Shown here one piece after another: positions 56,301 to 64,000 of a DNA stretch of 64,000 bases. Every line of letters begins with the position of its first letter. Positions within the stretch are counted from its first letter, which is position 1. Both the position numbers and the translations under genes were made by a program. The notes beneath the pieces were generated by a model. It was not told the DNA's origin, did no database searches, and was given only the letters and a program-made list of their open reading frames with translations. The stretch is from Macrosoma leucophasiata (taxonomy: Eukaryota; Arthropoda; Insecta; Lepidoptera; Hedylidae), in NCBI GenBank assembly GCA_036365455.1, contig JAWQUS010000022.1, positions 5,518,001-5,582,000 of the forward strand, given 5' to 3'.

Positions 56301-58893
56301 GAATCGAACCAAGGCCCCCTGCGTAGTAGTTTCCTGCTACCACTAGGCTACTGAGGCAGTCGAAATTGTATTTCGAAGCAGTCTCCCTTTTCTTTTTAAT
56401 TTACAAATCTACCCATAATTATTTTTATAACTATCTAAATTTCAACAACTCCACAGCTATCAATATCCAGTGAAATACCAAACTCCGACTCCGAATACAG
56501 CCTTGAACTGGAACTGGCTCATGAAATCATACCATCCATGTGTGCATATGTAGTAACACCGTCGAAGATCGAAGTGAAACTCCGTAAAAAAGAGGGTTTG
56601 AGGTGGACAGTGCTGGAGGGGGAAGGCAATGAGGAGAAAGTCAAAGCTATACCTCAAGGTATGAGGTTATTGAATTTTTTTTTGCAGACATTTCGTTGAT
56701 GAGTCTGCAATACTGCATAACAAAGATATTACTGGTGGTAGAGCTCCAGTGACGGAGCTCGCGGGCGTAGGCACCACCGCATTACCTAATAGGGTAATTC
56801 CTAATAGGGGTTCATGTTTGAGACTATGTACTTATAACTAAGATCCTCGTGAAACAACATGAGAGCAATAAACATTCGATTTGATTTGATTTAATATACT
56901 TTCCGCTAAATGGTAGTGTTCAGCACTAACGTGTTCCAGTCAGGTGGTAATGTACGGCCCTGTAATTTCCGGCACAGAGGCACAACACCTTAGGCCTCAA
57001 GAGTGGCAACGCATCTGCATGTTAACCTCTGGTCAATGTGTGGGTGTCTATAGGCTGCAGTCATCACTTAACATCAATGTGAACTGCATGCTTGTTTGCC
57101 ACTTTTATTACATAAATAAAAACAGCCTCATTTAGACATGGGGGCCGACCGCCTAACTGAAATGCGTGCGTTTAGCACGTTATCTTATCCGTTTCGTACC
57201 GCCTATTGAAACATTTTGCTCTTAAGTATATACCTGCGGACGAAAGCACTTCCAGAAAAAAGTTAGGCGGTACGAAACTGATAAGATGTTGTAATCGTAA
57301 GCATTTGAGTTAGGCGGTCGGCCCTGAGCTTCATAGCAGGAGCAGTAGCGCGTGGTGATGCAGTGTATGAAGTTCGCAGTGTAAGAACCCGCTCGGTAAT
57401 TCCGCTCCCCGCTTCGGTAGCGAATAACGTCCGGGTCTGAATAGAGCTTTATATGTACAATGTGTAACAGGATTAAATGAACAACCCGAAACTAGATTGT
57501 TCAGGATCGATGACCGAATCGATTTATCAGGCATTTTTAATATAGCTAATCTTTTGTCCCAAAATTAATTACAATTAAGGAAATGATGGTCACCCATTCG
57601 GTGAACAGTCAATACAAACGAAAATGACACTACCGTCTATCCAAAATAAAATGTTAGTCTCAACCAATTTAATAGAACTCGTTGAGACGTGCTTTTCATT
57701 ATAAATAATAATATAAGAAATAAAATAGTGGAATTTAATCTTATTACTAGCGAGTGTTAAATAAAAAAAAATAATTAAAAAAAATAAGGGTACGCAGGTT
57801 ACGCTGCATCACATTGCAACAGTGTGCATGTGTGAATAAGTTCGTGTTTTATGTGCGGTCGTAGGTAAGGTAAGTATGCATACTATGCATAGGGTGTGCA
57901 TGCTGTTCGTACAAACTGAGGACAACTTATTACTTAAATAAAAAGTATATATGTAATACATAAACATGTAATTTCAGTTCATATATTATGATTATAACTG
58001 GATTTTCTAATCGGGGTGTTAAGAGTATGCATTGTTCCCGTTACATGTTGTATATATTTGTATACAATGTTGTGAGATATTTTTAAAAGAGCCGACTGAG
58101 TTTTTTCCGGCATGTTTTTCTCAGATCATATTGGCCTTTGGAACTTTGCCGGTGAATGACAAAGAATGACTCTTTTTCTTTTCTTTTTACTCTTTGTTAT
58201 CAGTTTGTAAAGGGGAAAAGAGACATTCTACTGATATACTTTTTACATTAGTTTATGACATTTAGTTTTATCTTAGTGATATTCTTGACTTTACATATAT
58301 TTTTTATCTTGTTTGACATGTGTATCAATTGCTATTCGCTTTAATTTATTTTGTTTGTTTTTGACGTGTCATAAGAGGTGCCTGTCACCCTAAATGAATA
58401 AATGAGTTTCTGATTCTGATTCTGATACGTGAAGCGCGCATGGCCCCGCGACTGGTCGCAAGCTATCTTCTCAGTTGTGCGATACGGGGGCGGTCGGGTG
58501 TGCGATGGGTGACCGCTAGTGGCGTTTCCGTGCTTCGGAGGGCACGTTAAGCCGTCGGTCGCGGTTGCTTTCGATAGAAAACAGTCGTGAAATCTCATCA
58601 GAGGCCTTATGGGCGGTTTGAATACATCGACAGCGGGTTGGCCACTAAGCCGTATCTCCACCAATCCGCGTTGGAGCAGCGTGGTGGAGAAAGCTCCAGA
58701 CCTCCCCCCAAAAAAGGGGAGAGACTCGTGCCCAGCAGTGGGACGTGTAATGGGTTGCCATTATTATTATTATATATGTAATTGTAATAATGTTTATCAC
58801 ATTTCAGCTGTAATAGACGCATCCGGCCCACAACAACCACCGAAACTGTTCAAGAAAGACTGGGATAAAATAGAGAAAGATATTAAGAAAATG
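53330..58893 (+). CDS. Sgt1: Sgt1/SUGT1 homologue (CS domain, start of SGS domain), 4 exons, C-terminus beyond window
   Basis: SGT1 proteins are Hsp90 co-chaperones that link Hsp90 to kinetochore and SCF ubiquitin-ligase assembly, in cytosol and nucleus. The short N-terminus goes straight into a CS domain (KHDWYQTDAQVVVTILIKN to VTPSKIEVKLRKKEGLRWT, residues about 15-100), with no TPR domain, as in insects. An LFKKDWDKIEKDIKKM block then starts the SGS domain. All four junctions keep phase and use GT-AG. Usual insect length is about 180 residues; 146 codons are visible. The frame stops five codons after a weak donor (ATG|GTTGGT), so either the last exon is beyond 64000 or this copy ends early. 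Confidence 0.85.
53590..53786 (-). mobile_element. Fam-E Helitron-like element in Sgt1 intron 1
   Basis: AACTAGCAGCCCTGGCTTCG to GTAGAAGTATAGA: complement of both characteristic ends. Confidence 0.6.
53870..53970 (-). repeat. Fam-A fragment, diverged
   Basis: ATGCCTCTGTGTTGGAAATTACAG, here broken into ATGCCTCTGTGTTGG and AAATTACAGCCATACATT, remains recognisable. Confidence 0.55.
54189..54870 (-). mobile_element. RTE-like LINE fragment in Sgt1 intron 1
   Basis: The minus-strand frame (54189-54659) ends with QRAMERSIIKV, KWRWAGHIARTVDKRWSNRV, GRPRSRWADDI and DRGNWKTLEKAY. Upstream, in a shifted frame, it reads EYVDHYIYLGKRV. This is the end of the reverse transcriptase and the C-terminal domain of an RTE-group LINE. 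54870-55390 holds nothing recognised. Confidence 0.8.
55390..55700 (+). mobile_element. Fam-G copy split by a truncated Fam-A
   Basis: Fam-G left part ends GTGTCCATT (55493); right part CCATTCTATACGTAGTATTA resumes at about 55676 to TTCTCTGC. The inserted Fam-A is minus-strand with an (ATT)n/T tail; CCATT is repeated at both junctions. Confidence 0.75.
55757..55873 (+). CDS. Sgt1: Sgt1 exon 2 (CS domain, first half)
   Basis: 39 codons: PVKPKIKHDWYQTDAQVVV to KVKVHYGDRS. Acceptor GTTACAG at 55756, donor AGT|GTAAAT, phase 0. Confidence 0.88.
55903..56119 (-). mobile_element. Helitron-like remnant in Sgt1 intron 2
   Basis: TACTAGCTGTTGCCCGCGCG is the complement of the CTAG|T-type end; TTTCATCAAAATCCGTTCAG lies inside. 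Confidence 0.6.
56258..56361 (-). repeat. Fam-B SINE, 5' third only
   Basis: Complement of the tRNA-like head (CACTAGGCTACTGAGGCAG, GGGAATCGAACCAAGG). Confidence 0.75.
56457..56658 (+). CDS. Sgt1: Sgt1 exon 3 (CS domain, second half)
   Basis: LSISSEIPNSDSEYSLELEL, then VTPSKIEVKLRKKEGLRWT, then EEKVKAIPQ. Acceptor CCACAG, donor CAAG|GTATGA, phase 1. Confidence 0.9.
56730..57114 (+). repeat. Fam-A copy with inserted LINE tail
   Basis: The head is interrupted near 56793-56893 by a ~100-bp sequence ending CAATAAACATTCGATTTGA and a (TTTGA)n tail, after which ATATACTTTCCGCTAAATGG resumes. Confidence 0.8.
57142..57324. mobile_element. 183-bp MITE with two nested inverted repeats
   Basis: Outer ends GGGCCGACCGCCTAACT (complement at 57308-57324), then an inner pair CTTATCCGTTTCGTACCGCC / GGCGGTACGAAACTGATAAG. 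No target duplication recognised. In Sgt1 intron 3. Confidence 0.8.
57330..58140. other. Intron sequence without recognised features
   Basis: AT-rich with a GC-richer patch at 57330-57540; no repeat family or exon recognised. Confidence 0.5.
58145..58427 (+). repeat. Fam-H LINE 3' end
   Basis: Same as 41560-41846, ending (GATTCT)n directly before a Fam-D SINE. Confidence 0.78.
58432..58790 (+). repeat. Fam-D 5S-derived SINE, full length
   Basis: GCGATGGGTGACCGCTAGTG head, CGTTGGAGCAGCGTGGTGG and AAAGGGGAGAGACTCGTGCC tail, then (ATT)n. Its end is about 25 bp from the Sgt1 exon 4 acceptor. Confidence 0.82.
58808..58893 (+). CDS. Sgt1: Sgt1 exon 4 (linker and SGS domain start)
   Basis: Completes Ala, then VIDASGPQQPPKLFKKDWDK and IEKDIKKM. 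The next codons read VGI and TGA (58903-58905). DWDKIxxxIKK is the SGS entry motif, which in family members continues with a Glu-rich stretch not found here. Acceptor ATTTCAG. Confidence 0.82.
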
Positions 58894-59006
58894 GTTGGTA
58901 TATGAAAATCAACTCCATATTTTATAATAACTAACTGACCCTGCAAACGTCGTTTTGCCATACAATACATCATTGATTCCCAAAGTAGTCCAGGTGGAAC
59001 CGCTGG

Positions 59007-59223
59007 CACACCGCGGACACTCCGCCAAAATTCCATACAAACGCTTAATTTGGTCTCTATTACACAGACATCAATCAATGTATTTACACGTTGCACCTGT
59101 GTGCGTAGCACGTACAAAATACCAACCGTCGCCCATAAGAGGGGAGGAGGTTGGGTGATGCGGGGAAATCGGGCGCGACGGCGAAGTGTCCATTTTATAT
59201 GTAGTATTATTATATATTGTCGG
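59007..59223 (+). mobile_element. Fam-G element with 7-bp target duplication
   Basis: CACACCGCGGACACTCCGCC to TATATTGTCGG; CCGCTGG at 59000-59006 and 59224-59230. Confidence 0.85.
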
Positions 59224-59224
59224 C

Positions 59225-60005
59225 CGCTGGAGTCCATGGGAGACTCGATCAGGGTCTTCGTAGGCGTGAATAAAAATATGGGAATGTGATATGAATGTAG
59301 CAAGGAAAGGTCCCAGGGGTAATCCACCGAAACCAGAAAAAAAAAAGTGTTCTACAAGAAAAAAATCAGACTTGGTGGATTTCGGTAGCTCAGTTGGAAC
59401 AGCGGCTAGACTAAATTCTGTACATTAAAAATATTACAAAAATAAATACATGGGGATGTTATTAGATCGATACCGAACACAAATATGTGATTAGATTTTT
59501 TTTTGTCTGTCTGTCTGTCTGTTTGTTCAAGCATCACATAAAAACTACCGGTCCGATTACAATGAAACTTGGTATGATTATACTTTAACCTTTGGCGCAC
59601 AACACTGGGCTACTTTTAATCCCGGAAATATGTCTGTTTGTGCACGCTAATATCAGAAACGTCTTATTCGATTTGCGGTTTTCACTTATTTATTGTGGTA
59701 AGTTTTACTTAACAATTAGAAAAGATAAGATAAGTCATTTATTTGCTAGAATACAATTACATTTTTAGGATCTTAATACTATTTTAATGTCAGAACATGT
59801 ATTCAATCCGCAAGCGGATGTGCAAATGCTTGTACTATACATTATTGATTTTACAAGATAATTATTATTACATTATTTAAATTGATTGAGGTCATACAAA
59901 GTTGAATTACATTAAAATTATAGATATAGATATATAGATAGATAGATATATATAGATAGATATTGTCTACTTAGATTAAGGTCATTGAAAACTTACATAA
60001 TATAT
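59225..60005. other. No gene; tRNA-like fragment and (GATA)n
   Basis: 59370-59420 is a Fam-C-type fragment (GGTAGCTCAGTTGGAACAGC). (GTCT)n is at 59505-59522 and a GATA/TATAGA run at 59925-59962. Nothing else firm. Confidence 0.5.
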
Positions 60006-60009
60006 TGGA

Positions 60010-61500
60010 TTAATTAGAATTATTATAACAACATATTTTATATTCGTTTATGACATATATACAATTGTCAAGAAGCCATTTATGTAAGGTTCGTTTAAAC
60101 TTATTACCCTCAAGTTTTTTCATGAATGCAGGAAGGGTATTGTTAACAGATATACACATATTATATGCGTTTCTTTTATAGATGTATTTATGGCAAGGAG
60201 AATGATAAAGTAGATCAGCATAAAAGCCCCTCTTTTGTCGAGAACAAACGTCGGTGTTTATAAAGAAATATGGATGCTTCTTAACAAATATACATAACTC
60301 TTTAATGTACATAGACGATAAAGGTAGGATGTTAAAGGATTTGAAAAGAGGCCGACAGCTATCTTTATACCAGGATCTATTTATAACTCTGAGGCATCGC
60401 TTTTGTAATCTGAAAACTCTACCAATGTCAACACAGTTACCCCACATCAGAAGCCCATAATTTAGCAGGGAAGAAACCAAACCGTGGGATGCTATTAATG
60501 CAGCTTCTTTAGAAACAGTGAGCCTTATCTTTTTTAACAAAAATATAAAACGTTCAAGCCTTCTGCATAAATTATCAATATGCATCTTCCAATTAAGATG
60601 CTTGTCCAAATTTAAACCTAAAAAACTACAACTGTCAACTAGTTCCACTAATTCATTATTATAGTTAATGTCAATTAATATAGGATTAGAATTATAAGAA
60701 ATAAATTGTATAATTTTCGTTTTATTCATATTTATAGTTAAATTATTATTGAGCATCCATTTATTTACGTGGTTTAAAGTATCGTTAACTAACTTTTGTA
60801 CGTTTTCTTTATTTTTGCACTCTATCAAAATCGTCGTGTCATCTGCAAAGAGAATACATTTATGCCTGAGTGACTTCAGTGAGATCATTGATATAGAGTA
60901 AAAATAGAAGAGGTCCAAGAATACTGCCCTGAGGCACACCAGATTCATTTATCAGTGGTTTGGACCGAAATTTTCGTTTTACAATTACATTTTTATTTGA
61001 AGTTTCGGTTTTCAATATTTCGGTACACTGCGTTCTATTTTTCAAGTAGCTAGCTATCCACCTATTGGCTTGACCTCTTACGCCATAGTGTTCCAACTTA
61101 TCCAGTAGCTTCGCATGATTCACAAAGTTAAAGGCCTTTGTCATATCGAGAAGAATAGCTAGGATTGAACTTTTATTATTCAGAGACTCTGTTACTTGTT
61201 TGACGAGGTTGAAACATGCGAGGGTGGTAGAACTACCTTTCCGAAAACCAAACTGTTCATTTTTTAGAATTTTGTATTTAGAAATAAATTTGTTAAGACG
61301 TGTAAGCATAGCTTTTTCTAATAATTTGGAAACCACCGGCACTAAAGTAATAGGTCGATAATTATTAGGGTCACTCTTGACTCCCTTTTTATAAAGTGGT
61401 TTTACTATTGCCATTTTTAGATCGTCTGGAAATCTACCCTCAGAAAAAGATAAATTAATAATGTGACAAAGTGGATGACTTATCCAGCCTGCACATATGC
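60010..61500 (-). mobile_element. 5'-truncated CR1/Jockey-like LINE with one frameshift
   Basis: Minus strand. Reverse transcriptase begins inside INLSFSEGRFPDDLKM (about 61480) and continues with YRPITLVPVVSKLLEK, FRKGSSTTLACFN, GVPQGSILGPLLFLLYIND. After a frameshift near 60880 come ILFADDTTILI, LTINMNKTKIIQF and the C-terminal SSLLNYGLLMWGNC. The polymerase motifs are intact on both sides of the shift, so decay is recent. The endonuclease is missing. Confidence 0.88.
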
Positions 61501-61654
61501 CCTTAGTGTTTGTTTCATGTGAATCGGTTCAGAAATAAAAAAGTTATGTCAATTTAAAGAATCGTATCGAATATTTTTAAGCTATTCTGTATCTTAGTTC
61601 TATCTTTTAGGGAGTTTCGTACCTAATATGTAAAAACGGACCCTGCGGATACTT

Positions 61655-61715
61655 AATCCTCCGCTGTCTGTCTGTCTGTCTGTCTGTCCTGTCCTGTCCG
61701 TCTGTCTGTCTGTCA
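61655..61715. repeat. (GTCT)n tract in a TE tail
   Basis: CCGCTGTCTGTCTGTCTGTC and on, followed by CACCAGGCTGTATCTCATAA. This resembles the lepidopteran miniature elements that carry (GTCY)n tracts. Borders not defined. Confidence 0.6.
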
Positions 61716-61759
61716 CCAGGCTGTATCTCATAAATAGTGATTTTCACAAATTATGTGTT

Positions 61760-62350
61760 TCTGTTACCGCTGTAATGTAGACACTTAAAATTTTTACAGA
61801 ATTTTTAGGTCTTATGTGTATTGTAGCCTCCATAATAAATCTATATACATATAAATAAATAAAATGGGAGTGTCTGTTTGTAATATTAAAATAACCGCTT
61901 TTTCAATTCAATTCAATTCAAATCATGTATTGCTTGCCACAAGAATATTGCAAGTTATCTTAAACTATAACTTAAATAATATTTCCTATGACACCCCGCA
62001 GGGGCGTCGCAAATTCGGAGGATGACGATTACATTTAATAACATTAACATCCTACTACGGATGACGCCAGAATACTGTTGCAACTATATCAATTGTCAAT
62101 GAGCTAATGTTGTTTAATTATTTTTTTAAATGAAGAATGTAATTCATGTGAACGTATAGAGCGTCATGGTCTTTGACCAAGCTCTTTAGAAGGAGAATAA
62201 AAAAAAAAAAAACATTAACATAATAAATTTAATTGCACTACATTACATTTTACATTAATTAATTAATTCTATATAATACGAGTATGTTGTCTTCCTATCT
62301 TCTTATATCAATTATTATCATTTAAAAATTAGTTGGTACTAAATTTTTCA
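61760..62350. other. No gene recognised
   Basis: AT-rich with a poly-A run near 62200 and GACACCCCGCAGGGGCGTCG at about 61991; no family assigned. Confidence 0.45.
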
Positions 62351-62355
62351 CTTGT

Positions 62356-62990
62356 CTAATAAATGTTCCCGGTTTTTCTATATTTTTTTATATGATTTGG
62401 AATTTTGTTATATATATTGATCACCATTGAGTGTGGCCCTGTTGAAAATAATTTTAGTTTTGTAAATTCGGATTTCAATTTATTCTGAGTACGGTCATTT
62501 CTACGAGTCGTTTCGACCGGTGAAAATAAGTGATAATGTTTATTTACGAATTTACAACATTCTAAAATGTACAAAGAAGTAAGAGTAAGGTTTCTATGTT
62601 TTATAAAATGGGACTTACATGACTCCATCCCACCAATATTAGTCAAAATTCGGATACATCTTTTTTGTAGCACAAATAATTTATTGATGGCTGTACAGTT
62701 TCCCCATAAGACTATGGCATAACTTAATCCAGAGTGGGCGTATGCATAATAAGCAGATAGTGCTGTATTAAAGCTACTGACTTTCTTTAGATGTTTAAGT
62801 GCGTAGATAAAAGATGACAATTTGTCAGCTACTTTTTGGATATGCGCCTTCCAGTTAATATCTTTATCAACCTCGACACCTAATAGTGTTGCAGATGCAA
62901 CCGTCTCTATATTAAAATTACTATATTTAAAAGCGATTTGAAATGACTTTTTGATACGGTTTGAATTCAATCAGTTTTATTTTATTTAGG
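62356..62990 (-). mobile_element. CR1/Jockey-like LINE C-terminal fragment
   Basis: The minus frame has LLGVEVDKDINWKAHI, HSGLSYAIVLWGNC, FVLQKRCIRIL, then INIYNKIPNHIKKY. A different sequence from the 60-61.5 kb element but the same architecture. Ends at the mariner. Confidence 0.82.
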
Positions 62991-63041
62991 TTTAATTCTA
63001 AATTATGTAGGTCCAAAAATTCGCAAACGCTTAACTTTTAC

Positions 63042-64000
63042 CACTTGTCGCGGTATTTTGATGAGAAGTCCCAAATTTTTTATAGCAATGGGATCATGTC
63101 CCTACCTACAAGATGGCAAAAGGTTATCGAATGACACAAGTGGATTTGGCAGTCCTCTCGTGATGTTAACCTAACATTGCATAAAGAATTCTGAAGAGAC
63201 CGAAACAGGTGGAAATCTGAAGGTGCAAGGTCAGAACAATACGGCGGATGCATTAACACCTCCCAGTCAAACTCTCTTAATTTTTGCTGAGTGGCTATAG
63301 ATGTGTGAGGTCTAGCGTTATCATGATGAAACACCACACCCCTTCTGTTGATCAATTCCGGCCGCTTTCTCTCATTTTCTTGCTTTAATCTCATCAGTTG
63401 TTCGCAGTAGAGTTCAGAATCGATAGTCCTGCCTGGTGGTAATAGCTCATAATGAATAATGCCCTTCCAATCCCACCACACACACAACATCACCTTATTG
63501 CGAGTTATCCCGGGTTTCGCCACAGTCTGTGAAGCCTGACCGGCCTTTGACCACGACCTTTTTCGCACGTTCTTATCGTACGTGATCAACTTTTAATCAC
63601 CAGTTATCAGCTTCTTCAAAAATGATTCGGTTTCATGACGTCGTAATAAAGAATCACAAATCATTAGGTTTCTTTCAGTGAGCTCGTGAGGTACCCAAAT
63701 ATCGAGTTTTTTTTTTGTACCCAGCTTTTTTCAAATGCGCCAAAACTGTCTTGTGATCAATTCTCAGTTCTTCAGCTACGTCGTAACTACTGATATGTCG
63801 ATCTTGCCCCACTTTTTCAAAAATGGCATCCATTTTATCCGTAATAGGGCGACCAGAGCGAGGTGCATCTTTGACATCAAAATTTCCGGATTGAAAACGC
63901 TTAAACCAAATTTGTGCTACTCTCACAGACAATGCACTAGGTCCATAAACATCGCAAATTTTTTTCGCGGCTTGCGTTGCTTTTTACCTTTTTTGTAGTA
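63042..64000 (-). pseudogene. Mariner transposase, broken, cut by window edge, with an inverted 3' end
   Basis: Cut-and-paste transposase of the mariner family. Minus strand: IWFKRFQSGNFDVKDAPRSG and DRHISSYDVAEELRID (DNA-binding half, 63675-63990). After a shift near 63600-63670 come ITYDKNVRKRSWSKAG, WWDWKGIIHYELLP, HHDNARPHTS (second Asp) and PPYCSDLAPSDFHLF (third Asp, D34D). The first catalytic Asp block falls in the disturbed part. After DCQIHL the minus frame turns to nonsense because 63042-63134 is flipped: the plus strand reads LSRYFDEKSQIFYSNGIMSL, PTRWQKVIE and stop. The copy is non-functional. Confidence 0.9.

Noticed and set aside
58797..59327. 176-codon minus-strand frame
   Set aside because: Antisense to Sgt1 exon 4 and the following Fam-G element; no recognisable domain.
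61655..61715. CRISPR-like or tandem-repeat array
   Set aside because: Simple (GTCT)n microsatellite in eukaryotic DNA.

Overview
Animal nuclear DNA, almost certainly from a moth or butterfly (Lepidoptera). Nothing is arranged in operons. There are two spliced host genes with GT-AG introns, one tRNA gene, and a dense layer of transposable elements: tRNA- and 5S-derived SINEs, LINE tails common in Lepidoptera, Helitron-like repeats ending CTAG|T, MITEs, a Penelope remnant and a mariner. The order-level call rests on repeat style and is inference. The gene calls rest on translated exons.

Host genes. (1) NitFhit, minus strand, 52628 down to 37666: I assembled 11 coding exons by hand. Reading phase is kept across every junction and the coding total is 1467 nt (488 codons plus stop). 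It encodes a nitrilase-like amidase (Glu, Lys and Cys catalytic residues all present) fused to a Fhit histidine-triad hydrolase (H-L-H-C-H), the fusion known from flies and worms. (2) Sgt1, plus strand, from 53330: four exons give a CS domain and the start of an SGS domain; the C-terminal end probably lies beyond the window. The two genes are divergent, with about 700 bp between start codons. (3) tRNA-Leu(AAG) at 15561-15641, minus strand.

Layout. 1-21 kb: repeats only, apart from the tRNA and one possible untranslated first exon (12.2-12.5 kb). 21.8-28.6 kb: a nearly complete I-clade LINE with a matching target duplication, an initiator-like start and two overlapping ORFs, split by a second LINE inserted in the opposite direction. 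28.6-37.1 kb: MITEs, SINEs and LINE tails, including three-level nests. 37.2-52.6 kb: NitFhit with TE-filled introns. 53.3-58.9 kb: Sgt1. 59-64 kb: LINE fragments and a mariner whose last ~95 bp are inverted.

Repeat families used below are my own labels. Fam-A: ~280 bp, 5' ACTGGTGGTAGAG, 3' ATTACAT plus A-run. Fam-B: ~300 bp tRNA-derived SINE. Fam-C: element with a tRNA-like core and long inverted flanks. Fam-D: 5S-rRNA-derived SINE. Fam-E: Helitron-like, starting TC and ending CTAG|T. Fam-G: ~215 bp, no clear terminal inverted repeats, 7-bp target duplications. Fam-H: LINE 3' end with a (GATTCT)n tail. Fam-J: ~450 bp repeat. Boundaries of repeats are accurate to about 5-10 bp unless a target duplication is given.
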